Below, one piece after another: positions 38,659 to 47,478 of a stretch of 64,000 nt of DNA. Position numbers and translations under genes: made by a program. Source of the DNA: CAYVBJ01 sp964449075 (lineage in GTDB: Bacteria; Bacteroidota; Rhodothermia; Balneolales; Balneolaceae). Numbering within the stretch: position 1 is the stretch's first letter; every line of letters starts with the position of its first letter. The notes beneath the pieces are model-generated. The model was not told where the DNA came from. It did no database searches and saw only the letters and a program-made list of their open reading frames with translations. Where the stretch lies: assembly GCA_964449075.1 (NCBI GenBank), contig CAYVBJ010000016.1:1-64000 (forward strand). Reading direction: 5' to 3'.

Positions 38659-39264
38659 ATGAATTCATCTTACATGATTACTATGTCCAGACAATTATTT
38701 CCTCAGACAACTGTACTGTTTCTTTTACTCTTTGTTGTTCCGCAAATTGCTCTCTCTCAATGGAGTGTGGCAGGATCTTTCCAGCTTCAGGATGAAGATC
38801 CATCCGACGGTTTTGGAATTCATGTTGAACGTGAATTTCTTAAACCATTGCCAATTCTCGATATTCGCTTGAGAGCACACGGAAGCAGAATGGGAGAGGA
38901 TGTTGATATTGACCAAGGGGGAAATAGTTTAACTCAAAATATAACCACGTGGGATTTTGGTCTTGCAGGTGTTGCCGGCGTCTCTTCAGGAGTTTTACGC
39001 CTCTATTCCGGATTTGGCGGTGGGTACATGAGCATCGAAAGTGAAGCGGAAAATATAGACCTGTCTGACCCGGAATTCTTTGATGTTATCGGCGAGGTAG
39101 ATGACAGTAGTTTTTTCTGGAATATAATTGCCGGGTTTGAATTTACCCCGGTTCCTGTTGTGAACCCGTTTTTTGAGTACCGTTACATAAGCATATCCGA
39201 TGACGATAATTTTGGTTTCAGCTCAATCAACCGGCTCTCTGTCGGGTTTACATTTGATTTTTAA
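38659..39264 (+). CDS. Outer-membrane beta-barrel protein (paralogue 1)
   Basis: An exported protein of up to 201 residues with the signal ending near IALSQ. The mature part starts 'QWSVAGSF' and has alternating beta-strands rich in Gly and aromatic residues, ending 'RLSVGFTFDF', a C-terminal Phe typical of outer-membrane barrels. The next gene is a clear paralogue with the same 'DGFGIHVEREF'/'NGFGVRVEREI' motif. A later Met (38683) gives a more usual signal length, so the true start may be there. It is probably a small 8-strand OmpA/OmpW-like porin-type barrel; the function is unknown. Confidence 0.75.
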   Translation: MNSSYMITMSRQLFPQTTVLFLLLFVVPQIALSQWSVAGSFQLQDEDPSDGFGIHVEREFLKPLPILDIRLRAHGSRMGEDVDIDQGGNSLTQNITTWDFGLAGVAGVSSGVLRLYSGFGGGYMSIESEAENIDLSDPEFFDVIGEVDDSSFFWNIIAGFEFTPVPVVNPFFEYRYISISDDDNFGFSSINRLSVGFTFDF

Positions 39265-39443
39265 GCTGAAGCCTATACTATCAACTCTTTAAATTACTTT
39301 AGAACAGCTTTTCATAAAAAACTTGTCTGCGTTAAAGAAGGCTTTGCATCCTGACACTTCGCAGGAAACAAAAGAACCGCATTATTAGTTATAATATGGA
39401 TACTGTTATTTTTTTGAACAAACTTTTAAAAAACCCATTAATT

Positions 39444-39998
39444 ATGAAAAACAAATTACTTGCATACAACTTTTTCCTATCGGCTCTTCTGTTTTCAGCG
39501 TTGATTATATTTCCCTCCGCTGCAAACGCCCAGTGGAGTATCGGCGCATCCTATGAAAACCGCACGGAAGACCCGACGAACGGTTTTGGCGTCCGGGTTG
39601 AAAGAGAAATACTTGATATTATACCGATTGTGGATCTCGGGCTCCGGGCTCACTTCAGCTTTTTCAGTGAAGAAAATACAATTCAGCCTGCGAATGTTGA
39701 TGCGGATTTTGAGAGTTATGACTTCGGACTTGCCGCAACCGGCGGTGTATCTCTTGGTCTTTTTGCTCCATATGTAGGTCTCGGAATCGGCAGTGATAAC
39801 TTTCAAATTGAAAGCAGTCAGGGAGACCTGGTTGATGAATCCAATTTCTATTGGAATGCTTTCGGAGGAGCCAAAGTTACGCTGATCCCGTTGCTGTCGC
39901 CATTTATTGAATACAGGTGGACACAGCTTTCAGGAACTGATGATATCGGGTTTGATAACTATGGAAGACTTGCGGTTGGAGTGTCTCTTAATTTTTAA
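39444..39998 (+). CDS. Outer-membrane beta-barrel protein (paralogue 2)
   Basis: Tandem paralogue of the preceding gene. I chose the Met at 39444 because it opens a normal signal peptide (MKNKLLAYNF, cleavage near ANAQ); an upstream in-frame ATG at 39396 would add 16 residues. The mature part 'QWSIGASYENRTEDP' runs parallel to paralogue 1, and the protein ends 'RLAVGVSLNF' with a terminal Phe. A strong terminator follows at 40030. The function is unknown; the pair probably arose by gene duplication and then diverged. Confidence 0.78.
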   Translation: MKNKLLAYNFFLSALLFSALIIFPSAANAQWSIGASYENRTEDPTNGFGVRVEREILDIIPIVDLGLRAHFSFFSEENTIQPANVDADFESYDFGLAATGGVSLGLFAPYVGLGIGSDNFQIESSQGDLVDESNFYWNAFGGAKVTLIPLLSPFIEYRWTQLSGTDDIGFDNYGRLAVGVSLNF

Positions 39999-40029
39999 AC
40001 CTTGTTTTTTTTTATTTAATTATAAGTTG

Positions 40030-40061
40030 AAAAGCGGTTAGTTGATCTGGCCGCTTTTTTT
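40030..40061 (+). terminator. Rho-independent terminator after the barrel genes
   Basis: Stem AAAAGCGG (40030-40037) pairs with CCGCTTTT (40051-40058) across a 13-base loop, followed by a T run. It ends the transcript of the outer-membrane barrel gene. Confidence 0.8.
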
Positions 40062-40193
40062 ATAGGTAAGTAAAGTATTCGATAATATTAAACATTTACG
40101 AGGTCAGAACGTTAACCTGATGAACAAAATAGTAAAGTCTACGATAATTGTAATTAATTGTTGTAAATTATCATGTAAAACAGAGCGAAGGTA

Positions 40194-42464
40194 TTGAGCA
40201 GTATATATATGGCAAATGTTGGAACATATAAAAAAAAGGATCTTGACAGTGTTGAACTGAGTGTGGCAGCTGAACACGAGTTAAAAAATCTGCTTGATCT
40301 GAGCCATGATAACCTGGATCAGACAGATGATGAAATGGTTGTCAAGGCTTTTAAGCTCTGTTATGATTCTCATAAAGGAGTTAAAAGAGCTTCGGGAGAG
40401 CCATTCTACAGGCATCCTGTTGAAGTTGCCAAAATTATGGTGACTGAATTTAACATTGATGATGAATCGGTTATTGCATCTCTTCTCCACGATACGGTGG
40501 AGGATACAACGGTATCTCTTGCTGATATCCGGGAACTTTTTGGTGTGGTTGTTGCCCAGCTGATAGATGGGTTAACAAAAATTACAGGTGTTTTTGAAAG
40601 TCATGATACAAAGCAGGCTGAAACTTTTATGAAACTCCTGTTATCGATGGCAGAGGATATCCGGGTAGTGCTCATAAAATTCGCTGATCGTCTGCATAAT
40701 ATGCGTACGATCAAACATTTACCTCGTCAGAAACAGCTCAAAAAGGCAACTGAAACCATGGAGCTTTACGCACCTCTTGCTCACAGGTTCGGCCTCTTTA
40801 AAATCAAGAATGAGTTTGAGGATCTGTGTTTTAAAGTGATCGACCCGAACAGCTACAAATTTATCGCAAGAAAACTCAGGGAGAAGAGGGAATCGAGAGA
40901 AAAATTTATTGAAGAGTTTATGAGTCCGGTCAGGAGCGAACTTGAAAATCAGAATTTTAATTTTGAGATAAAGGGACGTTCAAAGCATATCTATTCCATC
41001 TATAACAAGATGCAGACCCAGCAAAAACCATTTGAAGAGATCTATGATCTTTTTGCTATTCGCATCATCCTTGAAGATCCTCATAAAAAGGAAGATTGCT
41101 GGCGTGTTTACTCTGTAATCACCGACTGGTACACTCCGATCCCGAAACGGTTTCGTGATTTTATATCGGTGCCCAAAGCAAACGGATATCAGTCGTTGCA
41201 TACAACTGTGATTACGAAAAAGGGACGTAAGGTTGAAGTGCAGATACGCACACGAAAAATGGATGATATAGCCGAGAGAGGCCTTGCTGCACACTGGAAG
41301 TACAAGGAGGGTAACAACTCATCGGGCCAAAGCAGTGAACTGGATAAATTTGTCCATTGGGTACGGGATGTTCTGGATAACCCAAGACCTGAAGCAGCTA
41401 CGGAATTTGTAAAAGATTTTCAGCTCAATCTCTATCATGATGAAATTTATGTATTTACACCGGATGGAGAATTAAAAACTCTTCCGAAAGGAGCATCCTG
41501 TATTGACTTTGCTTTTGAGATTCACAGTGAGATCGGTGAAAGAGCGATGGCAGCAAAAGTGAATGGTAAAATGGTTCCGCTTCGGCAAAAACTTCACAGC
41601 GGAGACCAGGTGGAAATCATCTCGGGCAACAAAATTAATCTGAATCCTGACTGGATGGAAGATGTGGTTACCCATAAAGCCAAAGCGCGGCTGCGGCAGT
41701 TTATTAAACAGAAAGAGCGAAAAATTGCAAAACAGGGGCGCGAATTATGGGAAAAAAAAGCTGGGCGTAATAAAATTGAAATATCCGATCAGGAGCTGAT
41801 GAAAGTAGCCCACCGCCTGAAGTTTGAATCAACACAGGAACTTTTTTATGACATTGGAAAAGGCGCATTTGATGTCGAAAAGTTGGTTGATGCTGTAAAA
41901 CAGCTGAAAGGCAAAGGACGGATCGACGATCAGGACTCCATGGAAGATCTGAATAAGATGTCGGACGAAGAGATCCAGGAGAAATATTTAACAACGGCTA
42001 GAACGGTTGGTGACAGAAATGCACTTCTGATTGAGGGTGAAGTTTCAAACGTAAAATACAGTTACGCAAACTGCTGCAACCCGATACCCGGGGACGACGT
42101 GGTTGGATATATCAGCCGGAACGGCGATGTTAAGATTCACAGGTCCAAATGCAATAACGCTCTTCATCTTATAAAGACCGACAGCGAACGAGTGATCGAC
42201 GTTACATGGGCTAAAAATATCGACAGTCAATTCCTCGGTGCAATTAAGGTAATTGGAGAAGACAGGGTAGGACTTGTAAATGATCTGACCGACATCGTTT
42301 CGAAATCTCTTAAAACAAATATGAAAAGCATTAATGTTGGAAGTGAGGGGGGGATGTTTGAGGGAATTCTCACAATTTACGTTGAAGATTTGAGCCATCT
42401 TGAAAAAATTATTCAGCGCCTGGAACGTGTTGAGGGAATAAAAACGGCTACCCGTTATGAGTGA
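40194..42464 (+). CDS. rsh: Bifunctional (p)ppGpp synthetase/hydrolase (Rsh)
   Basis: A 756-residue RelA/SpoT homologue. Domains in order: HD hydrolase (~50-200, with 'YRHPVEVAKIM' and 'ASLLHDTVEDT'), synthetase (~240-365, with 'FISVPKANGYQSLHTTV'), TGS (~405-465, 'VFTPDGELKTLPKGAS'), a helical/zinc-finger-like region with 'YANCCNPIPGDDVVGY', and ACT (~675-756). The HD motif is intact, so both synthesis and hydrolysis are expected, as for the single Rsh of many Bacteroidota. The start given is TTG at 40194, which has a GAAGG just upstream; the ATG at 40209 is an alternative. It controls the stringent response in the cytoplasm. Confidence 0.95.
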   Translation: MSSIYMANVGTYKKKDLDSVELSVAAEHELKNLLDLSHDNLDQTDDEMVVKAFKLCYDSHKGVKRASGEPFYRHPVEVAKIMVTEFNIDDESVIASLLHDTVEDTTVSLADIRELFGVVVAQLIDGLTKITGVFESHDTKQAETFMKLLLSMAEDIRVVLIKFADRLHNMRTIKHLPRQKQLKKATETMELYAPLAHRFGLFKIKNEFEDLCFKVIDPNSYKFIARKLREKRESREKFIEEFMSPVRSELENQNFNFEIKGRSKHIYSIYNKMQTQQKPFEEIYDLFAIRIILEDPHKKEDCWRVYSVITDWYTPIPKRFRDFISVPKANGYQSLHTTVITKKGRKVEVQIRTRKMDDIAERGLAAHWKYKEGNNSSGQSSELDKFVHWVRDVLDNPRPEAATEFVKDFQLNLYHDEIYVFTPDGELKTLPKGASCIDFAFEIHSEIGERAMAAKVNGKMVPLRQKLHSGDQVEIISGNKINLNPDWMEDVVTHKAKARLRQFIKQKERKIAKQGRELWEKKAGRNKIEISDQELMKVAHRLKFESTQELFYDIGKGAFDVEKLVDAVKQLKGKGRIDDQDSMEDLNKMSDEEIQEKYLTTARTVGDRNALLIEGEVSNVKYSYANCCNPIPGDDVVGYISRNGDVKIHRSKCNNALHLIKTDSERVIDVTWAKNIDSQFLGAIKVIGEDRVGLVNDLTDIVSKSLKTNMKSINVGSEGGMFEGILTIYVEDLSHLEKIIQRLERVEGIKTATRYE

Positions 42465-42629
42465 AAAATAAATTTGCTTTGAAACAGTTACTTAACAGAT
42501 ATCTTATTAAAAATCAGATATTTCAAAGTTTGTAAAAAATCAAAATATAAATTTACGTTCCTCTTATATTTAAGCCCATTTGCAAATAAATTACATATCT
42601 AAAACAGAATCTAAATAAAGACAAATCAA

Positions 42630-42956
42630 ATGTTTACTTACACAAAAAGAGACCTTGTAAGAAAGGTTGCAGAATCACAAGATGTACCTTTAAATCAAGC
42701 AGAACCATGGGTCGATGCCGTAATCAATTCAATCCGCGATACACTGCTTGAAGCAGATCCCACTTGCAGAATTGAACTGCGTGATTTTGGAGTTTTTGAA
42801 GTGAAAGAGACAAAAGCAAAGCCGAAAGCACGAAATCCGAAAACAAATGAAGTAATCTATGTGCCAAGGCACAGAAAAACTCATTTTAAGCCGGGGAAAC
42901 GGCTGAAGAACTTTCTGAAGCAGCCCATGGAAGAACTTGAAAACGCAGACAGCTAA
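42630..42956 (+). CDS. HU/IHF-family DNA-binding protein
   Basis: A 108-residue histone-like protein. The N-terminal helices 'YTKRDLVRKVAE' and the beta-arm signature 'IELRDFGVFEVKETKAKPKARNP' (with the Gly-Phe-Gly-like 'FGVF' and the 'RNPKT' arm) are typical of the HU/IHF family, which bends and compacts DNA as a dimer. The C-terminal tail is slightly longer than in classical HU. It is followed after 13 bp by ruvX, def and fmt on the same strand, which could make it the first gene of that operon. Confidence 0.93.
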   Translation: MFTYTKRDLVRKVAESQDVPLNQAEPWVDAVINSIRDTLLEADPTCRIELRDFGVFEVKETKAKPKARNPKTNEVIYVPRHRKTHFKPGKRLKNFLKQPMEELENADS

Positions 42957-42969
42957 GGAGTCGTTATTT

Positions 42970-43401
42970 TTGGAAAATTACGGAAGACTGATAGGGGTTG
43001 ATGTTGGTTCCAAACGTGTTGGATTAGCAAGAACTGATCTGTTGCGAACTGTAGCTAATACAGTTGGCACCTACAGTCCGGGAGAATCCCTGGAAGAACT
43101 TGAACGGCAAACCAAAGAAGAGGGGCCGGTCAGCGGAATTGTTGTCGGCTGGCCGCTGACTCCGCAAGGTCATGCAACTGATGCAACAGGCCTTGTTCGT
43201 GCATTCATAAAAAAAATTGAATTGATCCTGCCCGACCAGGAAATCTTTACAATGGATGAGCGATATTCTTCTAAACAGGCCGTTCAGGTTATGATTGATG
43301 CCGGAGTACCCAAGATGAAACGACGGAAAAAGGGCAGGGTCGATCAGGCTGCTGCTGCCATTATACTCACCAATTTTTTGGAATCAAATCCTGATTTTTG
43401 A
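42970..43401 (+). CDS. ruvX: RuvX/YqgF-family nuclease (pre-16S rRNA processing, Holliday-junction-resolvase fold)
   Basis: RNase H-fold protein of the YqgF family: 'IGVDVGSKRVGLARTD' near the N-terminus, 'GIVVGWPLTPQG' in the middle, 'TMDERYSSKQA' with the catalytic acidic residues and 'RKKGRVDQAAAAIILTNFL' at the end. I chose the TTG at 42970 because AAGGAG (42955-42960) stands 9 bases upstream; a longer in-frame start at 42937 would overlap the HU gene. In E. coli this enzyme processes the 5' end of 16S rRNA. def follows after 2 bp. Confidence 0.92.
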   Translation: MENYGRLIGVDVGSKRVGLARTDLLRTVANTVGTYSPGESLEELERQTKEEGPVSGIVVGWPLTPQGHATDATGLVRAFIKKIELILPDQEIFTMDERYSSKQAVQVMIDAGVPKMKRRKKGRVDQAAAAIILTNFLESNPDF

Positions 43402-43403
43402 TT

Positions 43404-43964
43404 ATGGCTATACTTCCTATTGTGACCTATAACGATCCGGTACTCAGGAAAAAAACAAAGCCGGTTACTGAAAACGGCATCGAGTTGCAGGAATTAATCG
43501 ATAATATGTTTGAAACCATGTATAACTCGAATGGGGTGGGGCTTGCTGCCCCGCAGATCGGCAAATCTGTTCAACTTTTTGTTACCGATACCGATGAAAT
43601 GATAAATGAGGATGAAGGTGAGAAAAAGTATGGTCCTCTCGTTTTTATAAACCCGGTGATTGACAGCCTGGAAGGTGAAAAGGTGAAGTACGAAGAAGGC
43701 TGTCTGAGTATACCGGAACTCAGAGACGAAGTTACAAGACCCGAAATTGTTACCGTTTCGTACTTAGACAGAGAATTTAACAGCAAAAAATTTATAGCAA
43801 CGGGCTGGATGTCTAGAGTTATACAGCATGAGTATGATCATTTGAAAGGAATTCTTTTTATTGATCACTTAAGTGCTTTTAAACGCCGCCTTCATAAAAA
43901 AAAGCTTCAGCAGATCGACAAGGGCCGGCTTGAAACAGATTACCCGCTTGTGCCAAGAATCTGA
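43404..43964 (+). CDS. def: Peptide deformylase
   Basis: About 186 residues with all three deformylase motifs: 'GVGLAAPQIG', 'EGCLSIPE' (metal-binding Cys) and 'QHEYDHLKG' (HExxH-type metal site). It removes the formyl group from nascent proteins, using an iron or zinc centre. The ATG at 43404 is preferred over the TTG two codons upstream, since it leaves 2 bp after ruvX. fmt follows 69 bp downstream, a functional pair: Fmt adds and Def removes the N-formyl group. Confidence 0.96.
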   Translation: MAILPIVTYNDPVLRKKTKPVTENGIELQELIDNMFETMYNSNGVGLAAPQIGKSVQLFVTDTDEMINEDEGEKKYGPLVFINPVIDSLEGEKVKYEEGCLSIPELRDEVTRPEIVTVSYLDREFNSKKFIATGWMSRVIQHEYDHLKGILFIDHLSAFKRRLHKKKLQQIDKGRLETDYPLVPRI

Positions 43965-44033
43965 AAGCATTTCGTATTTATTTCGGTCTTCAGAATGGTT
44001 ACATTTTGATAGATCCAATAAATAAATAGTAAA

Positions 44034-44945
44034 ATGCGTATTGTATTCATGGGCTCTCCGGAATTTGCTGTACCGAGCCTGGAAAAACTGGCAAATTCAC
44101 AACATAACATCCTGGCGGTAGTAAGCGGGCCCGACAAACGCCGCGGAAGGGGAAGTAAAAAAGAACCTACAGATGTTAAAAGAACTGCACTTGAACTTAA
44201 ACTTCCTGTAATTGATGTTGTGGACCTGAACGACAGCCAGTTTCAGGACGAGCTAAAAGAATTGAATCCCGACCTGCTTGTAGTAGTAGCCTTTCGGATA
44301 TTACCGCGTGAAATCCTGGATATTCCGCGAAAGGGATCCGTCAACCTTCACGCTTCTCTGCTTCCCAAATACCGCGGTGCCGCCCCGATTCATCACGCAG
44401 TAATGAATGGTGAAACAGAAACAGGCTGTACGGTTTTCTTTATCAATGAAAAGGTAGATACCGGTCTGATTATTGACAGAAAAAAAACATACATAGCTCC
44501 CGATGAAACAACCGGAGAGCTTTACAAGAGGCTGAAAACACTTGGAGCTGATCTGTTGCTCGAATCAATAAATAAAATTGAAACCGGTAATTATGAACCG
44601 GTTCAGCAGAACCACAGCCAGTCCTCACCGGCACCAAAACTCTTCAGAGAAGATGCCAGGATTGATTTCAACATGTCCGGCCCGGATGTTCACAACAAAA
44701 TCAGGGGTCTGAGCCCTTTTCCGGGTGCGTGGTGTATGTATGAGGATAAGAAGATGAATTTATATCGCTCAGCAATTGGTCCTGATATCGATTTAAAGCC
44801 TGGGGAACTGGCATTATCGGACGATAAACTATTGGCCGGCTGTAAAGAGGGGACAGTTGAACTTATTGAAGTTCAGCTTCCGGGAACAAAACGAATGAGC
44901 GGGCGGGAATTTGCCAATGGTTATGAGCTGAAAAAACTAGTCTGA
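44034..44945 (+). CDS. fmt: Methionyl-tRNA formyltransferase
   Basis: A 303-residue enzyme, close to the family length. 'MGSPEFAVPSLEKL' opens the formyltransferase fold; 'LHASLLPKYRGAAPIHHAV' holds the catalytic Asn-replaced/His-Asp region and 'KVDTGLI' follows. The C-terminal tRNA-binding domain (~205-300) is present. It formylates initiator Met-tRNA using 10-formyl-tetrahydrofolate. In the classical site the motif reads 'NxHxSLLP'; here 'VNLHASLLP' keeps the Asn and His. It is the last gene of the ruvX-def-fmt group. Confidence 0.96.
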   Translation: MRIVFMGSPEFAVPSLEKLANSQHNILAVVSGPDKRRGRGSKKEPTDVKRTALELKLPVIDVVDLNDSQFQDELKELNPDLLVVVAFRILPREILDIPRKGSVNLHASLLPKYRGAAPIHHAVMNGETETGCTVFFINEKVDTGLIIDRKKTYIAPDETTGELYKRLKTLGADLLLESINKIETGNYEPVQQNHSQSSPAPKLFREDARIDFNMSGPDVHNKIRGLSPFPGAWCMYEDKKMNLYRSAIGPDIDLKPGELALSDDKLLAGCKEGTVELIEVQLPGTKRMSGREFANGYELKKLV

Positions 44946-45085
44946 TAAAGTTTACCAACTGAAAATATGATAGAAACTTTCACTGAAAAGTGAGTAAAAA
45001 GAGTTGATTTATAACAATATATTTAAGATATAATGGTCGACTTGAAACAGAAGATAAATTATCCCCAAAAAAATATTTTATAAAC

Positions 45086-45775
45086 ATGGAGCTTCCCAAA
45101 TTTTTACAGGCGGCAAAAGACGGTAATCTTAATGAAATCAGAAAGTTACATATTGAGGGTGCTGATCTTAATCAGGTGCACAAAAATGGCGCATCGGCAC
45201 TAATTTACGCAGCAGAGAACGATCATTTTGATGTGGTTGAATACCTTGTGGAAAACGGGGCAGATCCTGCATTGACAACAAAAATGGGTGCTACTGCGCT
45301 GAACCGTGCTGCTGAAAACGGCAACACGAAGATGATCAGCTATTTGCTTGAAAAAGGAACACCTGTGGGTGATCTTGCGCTCATAATGGCCGCCCGTGAA
45401 GGTCACGCTGATGCTGTGAAATTATTAATTGACGCCGGTGCTCATGTAAATGCTCAGCAGCGGTGGGGCCATACTGCATTGATGCTGGCTGCCCGCGAAG
45501 GCCACAGTGAGGTGGTAAAAACACTTCTGGATAATGGAGCAAATGTTCGTCTGAGAGATAAAAACGGGGAAACAGCACTGAATATCGCACTTGATAATGA
45601 CAATTCTGATATTGTTATGCAGCTTCGCAGGGCAGGAGCAAAACCGGTGGTAAAGAAAAAGAAAATCGAGCCTGTTGCTGAAGAAGATGAAGATTCTGAT
45701 GGCAGTGATGAAATCGATGAGTTAATCAATAGTGAATCAGATGAGATCCCGGAAGATGTGGATTTGGATGATTAA
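45086..45775 (+). CDS. Ankyrin-repeat protein with acidic tail
   Basis: 229 residues, cytoplasmic. Six ankyrin-like repeats (~1-190) with consensus segments such as 'GASALIYAAENDHFDVVEYLVENGAD', here in broken form 'HTALMLAAREGHSEVV'. The C-terminus (~195-229) is strongly acidic (Asp/Glu/Ser-rich) after a Lys run. Ankyrin repeats mediate protein contacts; no enzyme domain is present and the partner is unknown. It is a single gene between fmt and gap. Confidence 0.85.
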   Translation: MELPKFLQAAKDGNLNEIRKLHIEGADLNQVHKNGASALIYAAENDHFDVVEYLVENGADPALTTKMGATALNRAAENGNTKMISYLLEKGTPVGDLALIMAAREGHADAVKLLIDAGAHVNAQQRWGHTALMLAAREGHSEVVKTLLDNGANVRLRDKNGETALNIALDNDNSDIVMQLRRAGAKPVVKKKKIEPVAEEDEDSDGSDEIDELINSESDEIPEDVDLDD

Positions 45776-46067
45776 TAAATTTTGGTGAAGAGCCTGTCGG
45801 GCAGCAATAATAAAGAATATTGCCGTGACAAGGTATTCATCATATAAAAGCCTCATCCACCCACTGCCAAAAACAGGGGGGATCTCTCTACTCCTCCCGG
45901 CAGAAAATGAAACTAAAAGAAAAGCGCTTTTATTCATCTATGTAACTAAAAAACAATATCTTTTTCTTCTCTTTAATGGAATGAATGCGATATATAAGTT
46001 ATTTTAATGAATAAATAACTAAACTGCTGAAAGGCAGCAAATTTAAAAAAAAAGAGCAAAAATAGAA

Positions 46068-47069
46068 ATGGCAAAAATTAAAGTAGGAATCAACGGTTTT
46101 GGACGAATAGGTCGCCTGGTAGCAAAATCTATCATTGAAAATTACAGCGACAAAATTGAATTAGTGGGAGTGAATGATCTGACTGATGCAACCACCCTGG
46201 CTCATCTCTTTAAATACGATTCGGTTCACGGTACATACAAAGGTGACGTAAAAACGGATGGTTCAGATCTCGTAATAGACGGTCAAAAAATTAATGTATC
46301 TGCAGAAAGAGATCCCGCCAGTCTGAAATGGGGCGAACTCGGAGCCGAAATTGTGGTAGAATCAACCGGCCTTTTCCGGAAAGCAAAAGATGCTGAAAAA
46401 CATATCACAGCAGGTGCAAAGAAAGTAATTATATCTGCCCCGGGAAGCGGTGAAGGCATTAAAACCATCGTACTCGGTGTTAATGATGATGATATTGATA
46501 AAGATGCAACTGTCTATTCTAACGCCAGCTGTACAACAAACTGCCTGGCACCAATGGCCAAAGTGCTGGATGAGGCTTTTGGTATAGAGAAAGGATTCAT
46601 GACAACCATTCACGCATATACCGGCGATCAGCAAATAGTTGACGGTCCGCATAAAGATCTGAGACGGGCACGTGCTGCCGCTCACAACATTGTACCAACC
46701 ACTACAGGTGCAGCAGCAGCAGTTGGGCTTGTACTGCCTCACCTGGATGGCAAACTGGATGGCGGCGCTGTAAGAGTTCCGGTTCCCGACGGATCACTGA
46801 CCGATTTCACAGCTGTGGTTGAAAAAGATGTGACCGAATCTGATGTTCTCAGTGCTTTTAAAAAAGCAGCTGATGGTCCCCTGAAAGGAATTCTGGAATA
46901 CAGTGACGGTGCATTGGTTTCTACCGATATCATCGGTAATTCTCACTCATGCATCTTCGATAGCGGTCTCACGAAAGTTGATGGCAAGCTTGTAAAAGTA
47001 ATCGGATGGTACGACAATGAAGCAGGATACTCTGCCCGTACAGCCGAACTTATTATCAAGATCGCCTGA
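46068..47069 (+). CDS. gap: Glyceraldehyde-3-phosphate dehydrogenase, type I
   Basis: A 333-residue glycolytic enzyme. 'INGFGRIGR' binds NAD, Asp37 in 'GVNDLTD' favours NAD over NADP, and 'SNASCTTNCLAP' carries the catalytic Cys155. The downstream 'TGAAAAVGLVLP' and 'WYDNEAGYS' stretches are typical. It oxidises glyceraldehyde-3-phosphate to 1,3-bisphosphoglycerate. It is a single gene closed by a strong terminator at 47095. Confidence 0.98.
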   Translation: MAKIKVGINGFGRIGRLVAKSIIENYSDKIELVGVNDLTDATTLAHLFKYDSVHGTYKGDVKTDGSDLVIDGQKINVSAERDPASLKWGELGAEIVVESTGLFRKAKDAEKHITAGAKKVIISAPGSGEGIKTIVLGVNDDDIDKDATVYSNASCTTNCLAPMAKVLDEAFGIEKGFMTTIHAYTGDQQIVDGPHKDLRRARAAAHNIVPTTTGAAAAVGLVLPHLDGKLDGGAVRVPVPDGSLTDFTAVVEKDVTESDVLSAFKKAADGPLKGILEYSDGALVSTDIIGNSHSCIFDSGLTKVDGKLVKVIGWYDNEAGYSARTAELIIKIA

Positions 47070-47094
47070 TTGTTATCTTCATAAAACAAAATCA

Positions 47095-47131
47095 AAAAAA
47101 CGCCGGGTTTTAAAAATTCCCGGCGTTTTTT
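47095..47131 (+). terminator. Rho-independent terminator of gap
   Basis: CGCCGGG (47101-47107) pairs with CCCGGCG (47119-47125); flanking A and T runs extend the stem and give the U-tract. With A/T on both sides it could also act from the minus strand, for hisA. Confidence 0.9.
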
Positions 47132-47242
47132 ATATAGGTCTAAGGTGATATCCTAAAAAAATCAAGTTAAACAGTGGCCTCGAAACGACAGTGTGGATTC
47201 TTTTGTACTTTTCGTATCAAAGTTAATTTGGAGACTAAAACA

Positions 47243-47439
47243 TTCCCCTCTCGAGAGGGGAAATGTGCAGACCTGACGTCCGCAGGACGGGCAGGACAAA
47301 CGAGGGGTGTGTTCCCGGGTACAAGCAAATTTTGCAGATTCGGAGTTATGGTTAACCAATCGCACAACACACCCCTTGTCAGTCAATAAATCACGACAAG
47401 TCGTGTTTTTGACTAACTTTTCCCCTCTCGAGAGGGGAT
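47243..47439. repeat. Structured intergenic repeat, copy B (MITE/REP-like)
   Basis: Matches 9949-10143 closely and in the same orientation. Here both ends carry the perfect palindrome CCCCTCTCGAGAGGGG. Internal inverted pairs (GGGGTGTGT with ACACACCCC; the nested CACGACAAGTCGTG hairpin) are kept, suggesting the structure matters. No coding capacity. Confidence 0.88.
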
Positions 47440-47478
47440 TTCTATGTTTCAGAGCTATGCTTAACCGTTCGTATCAAA

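Larger units (their letters stand above)
47070..47478. other. Convergent spacer with terminator and structured repeat
   Basis: Between gap (plus) and hisA (minus). It contains a strong hairpin terminator at 47095-47131 and the second copy of the ~197-bp repeat (47243-47439). The short frames crossing the repeat are not genes. Confidence 0.7.
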
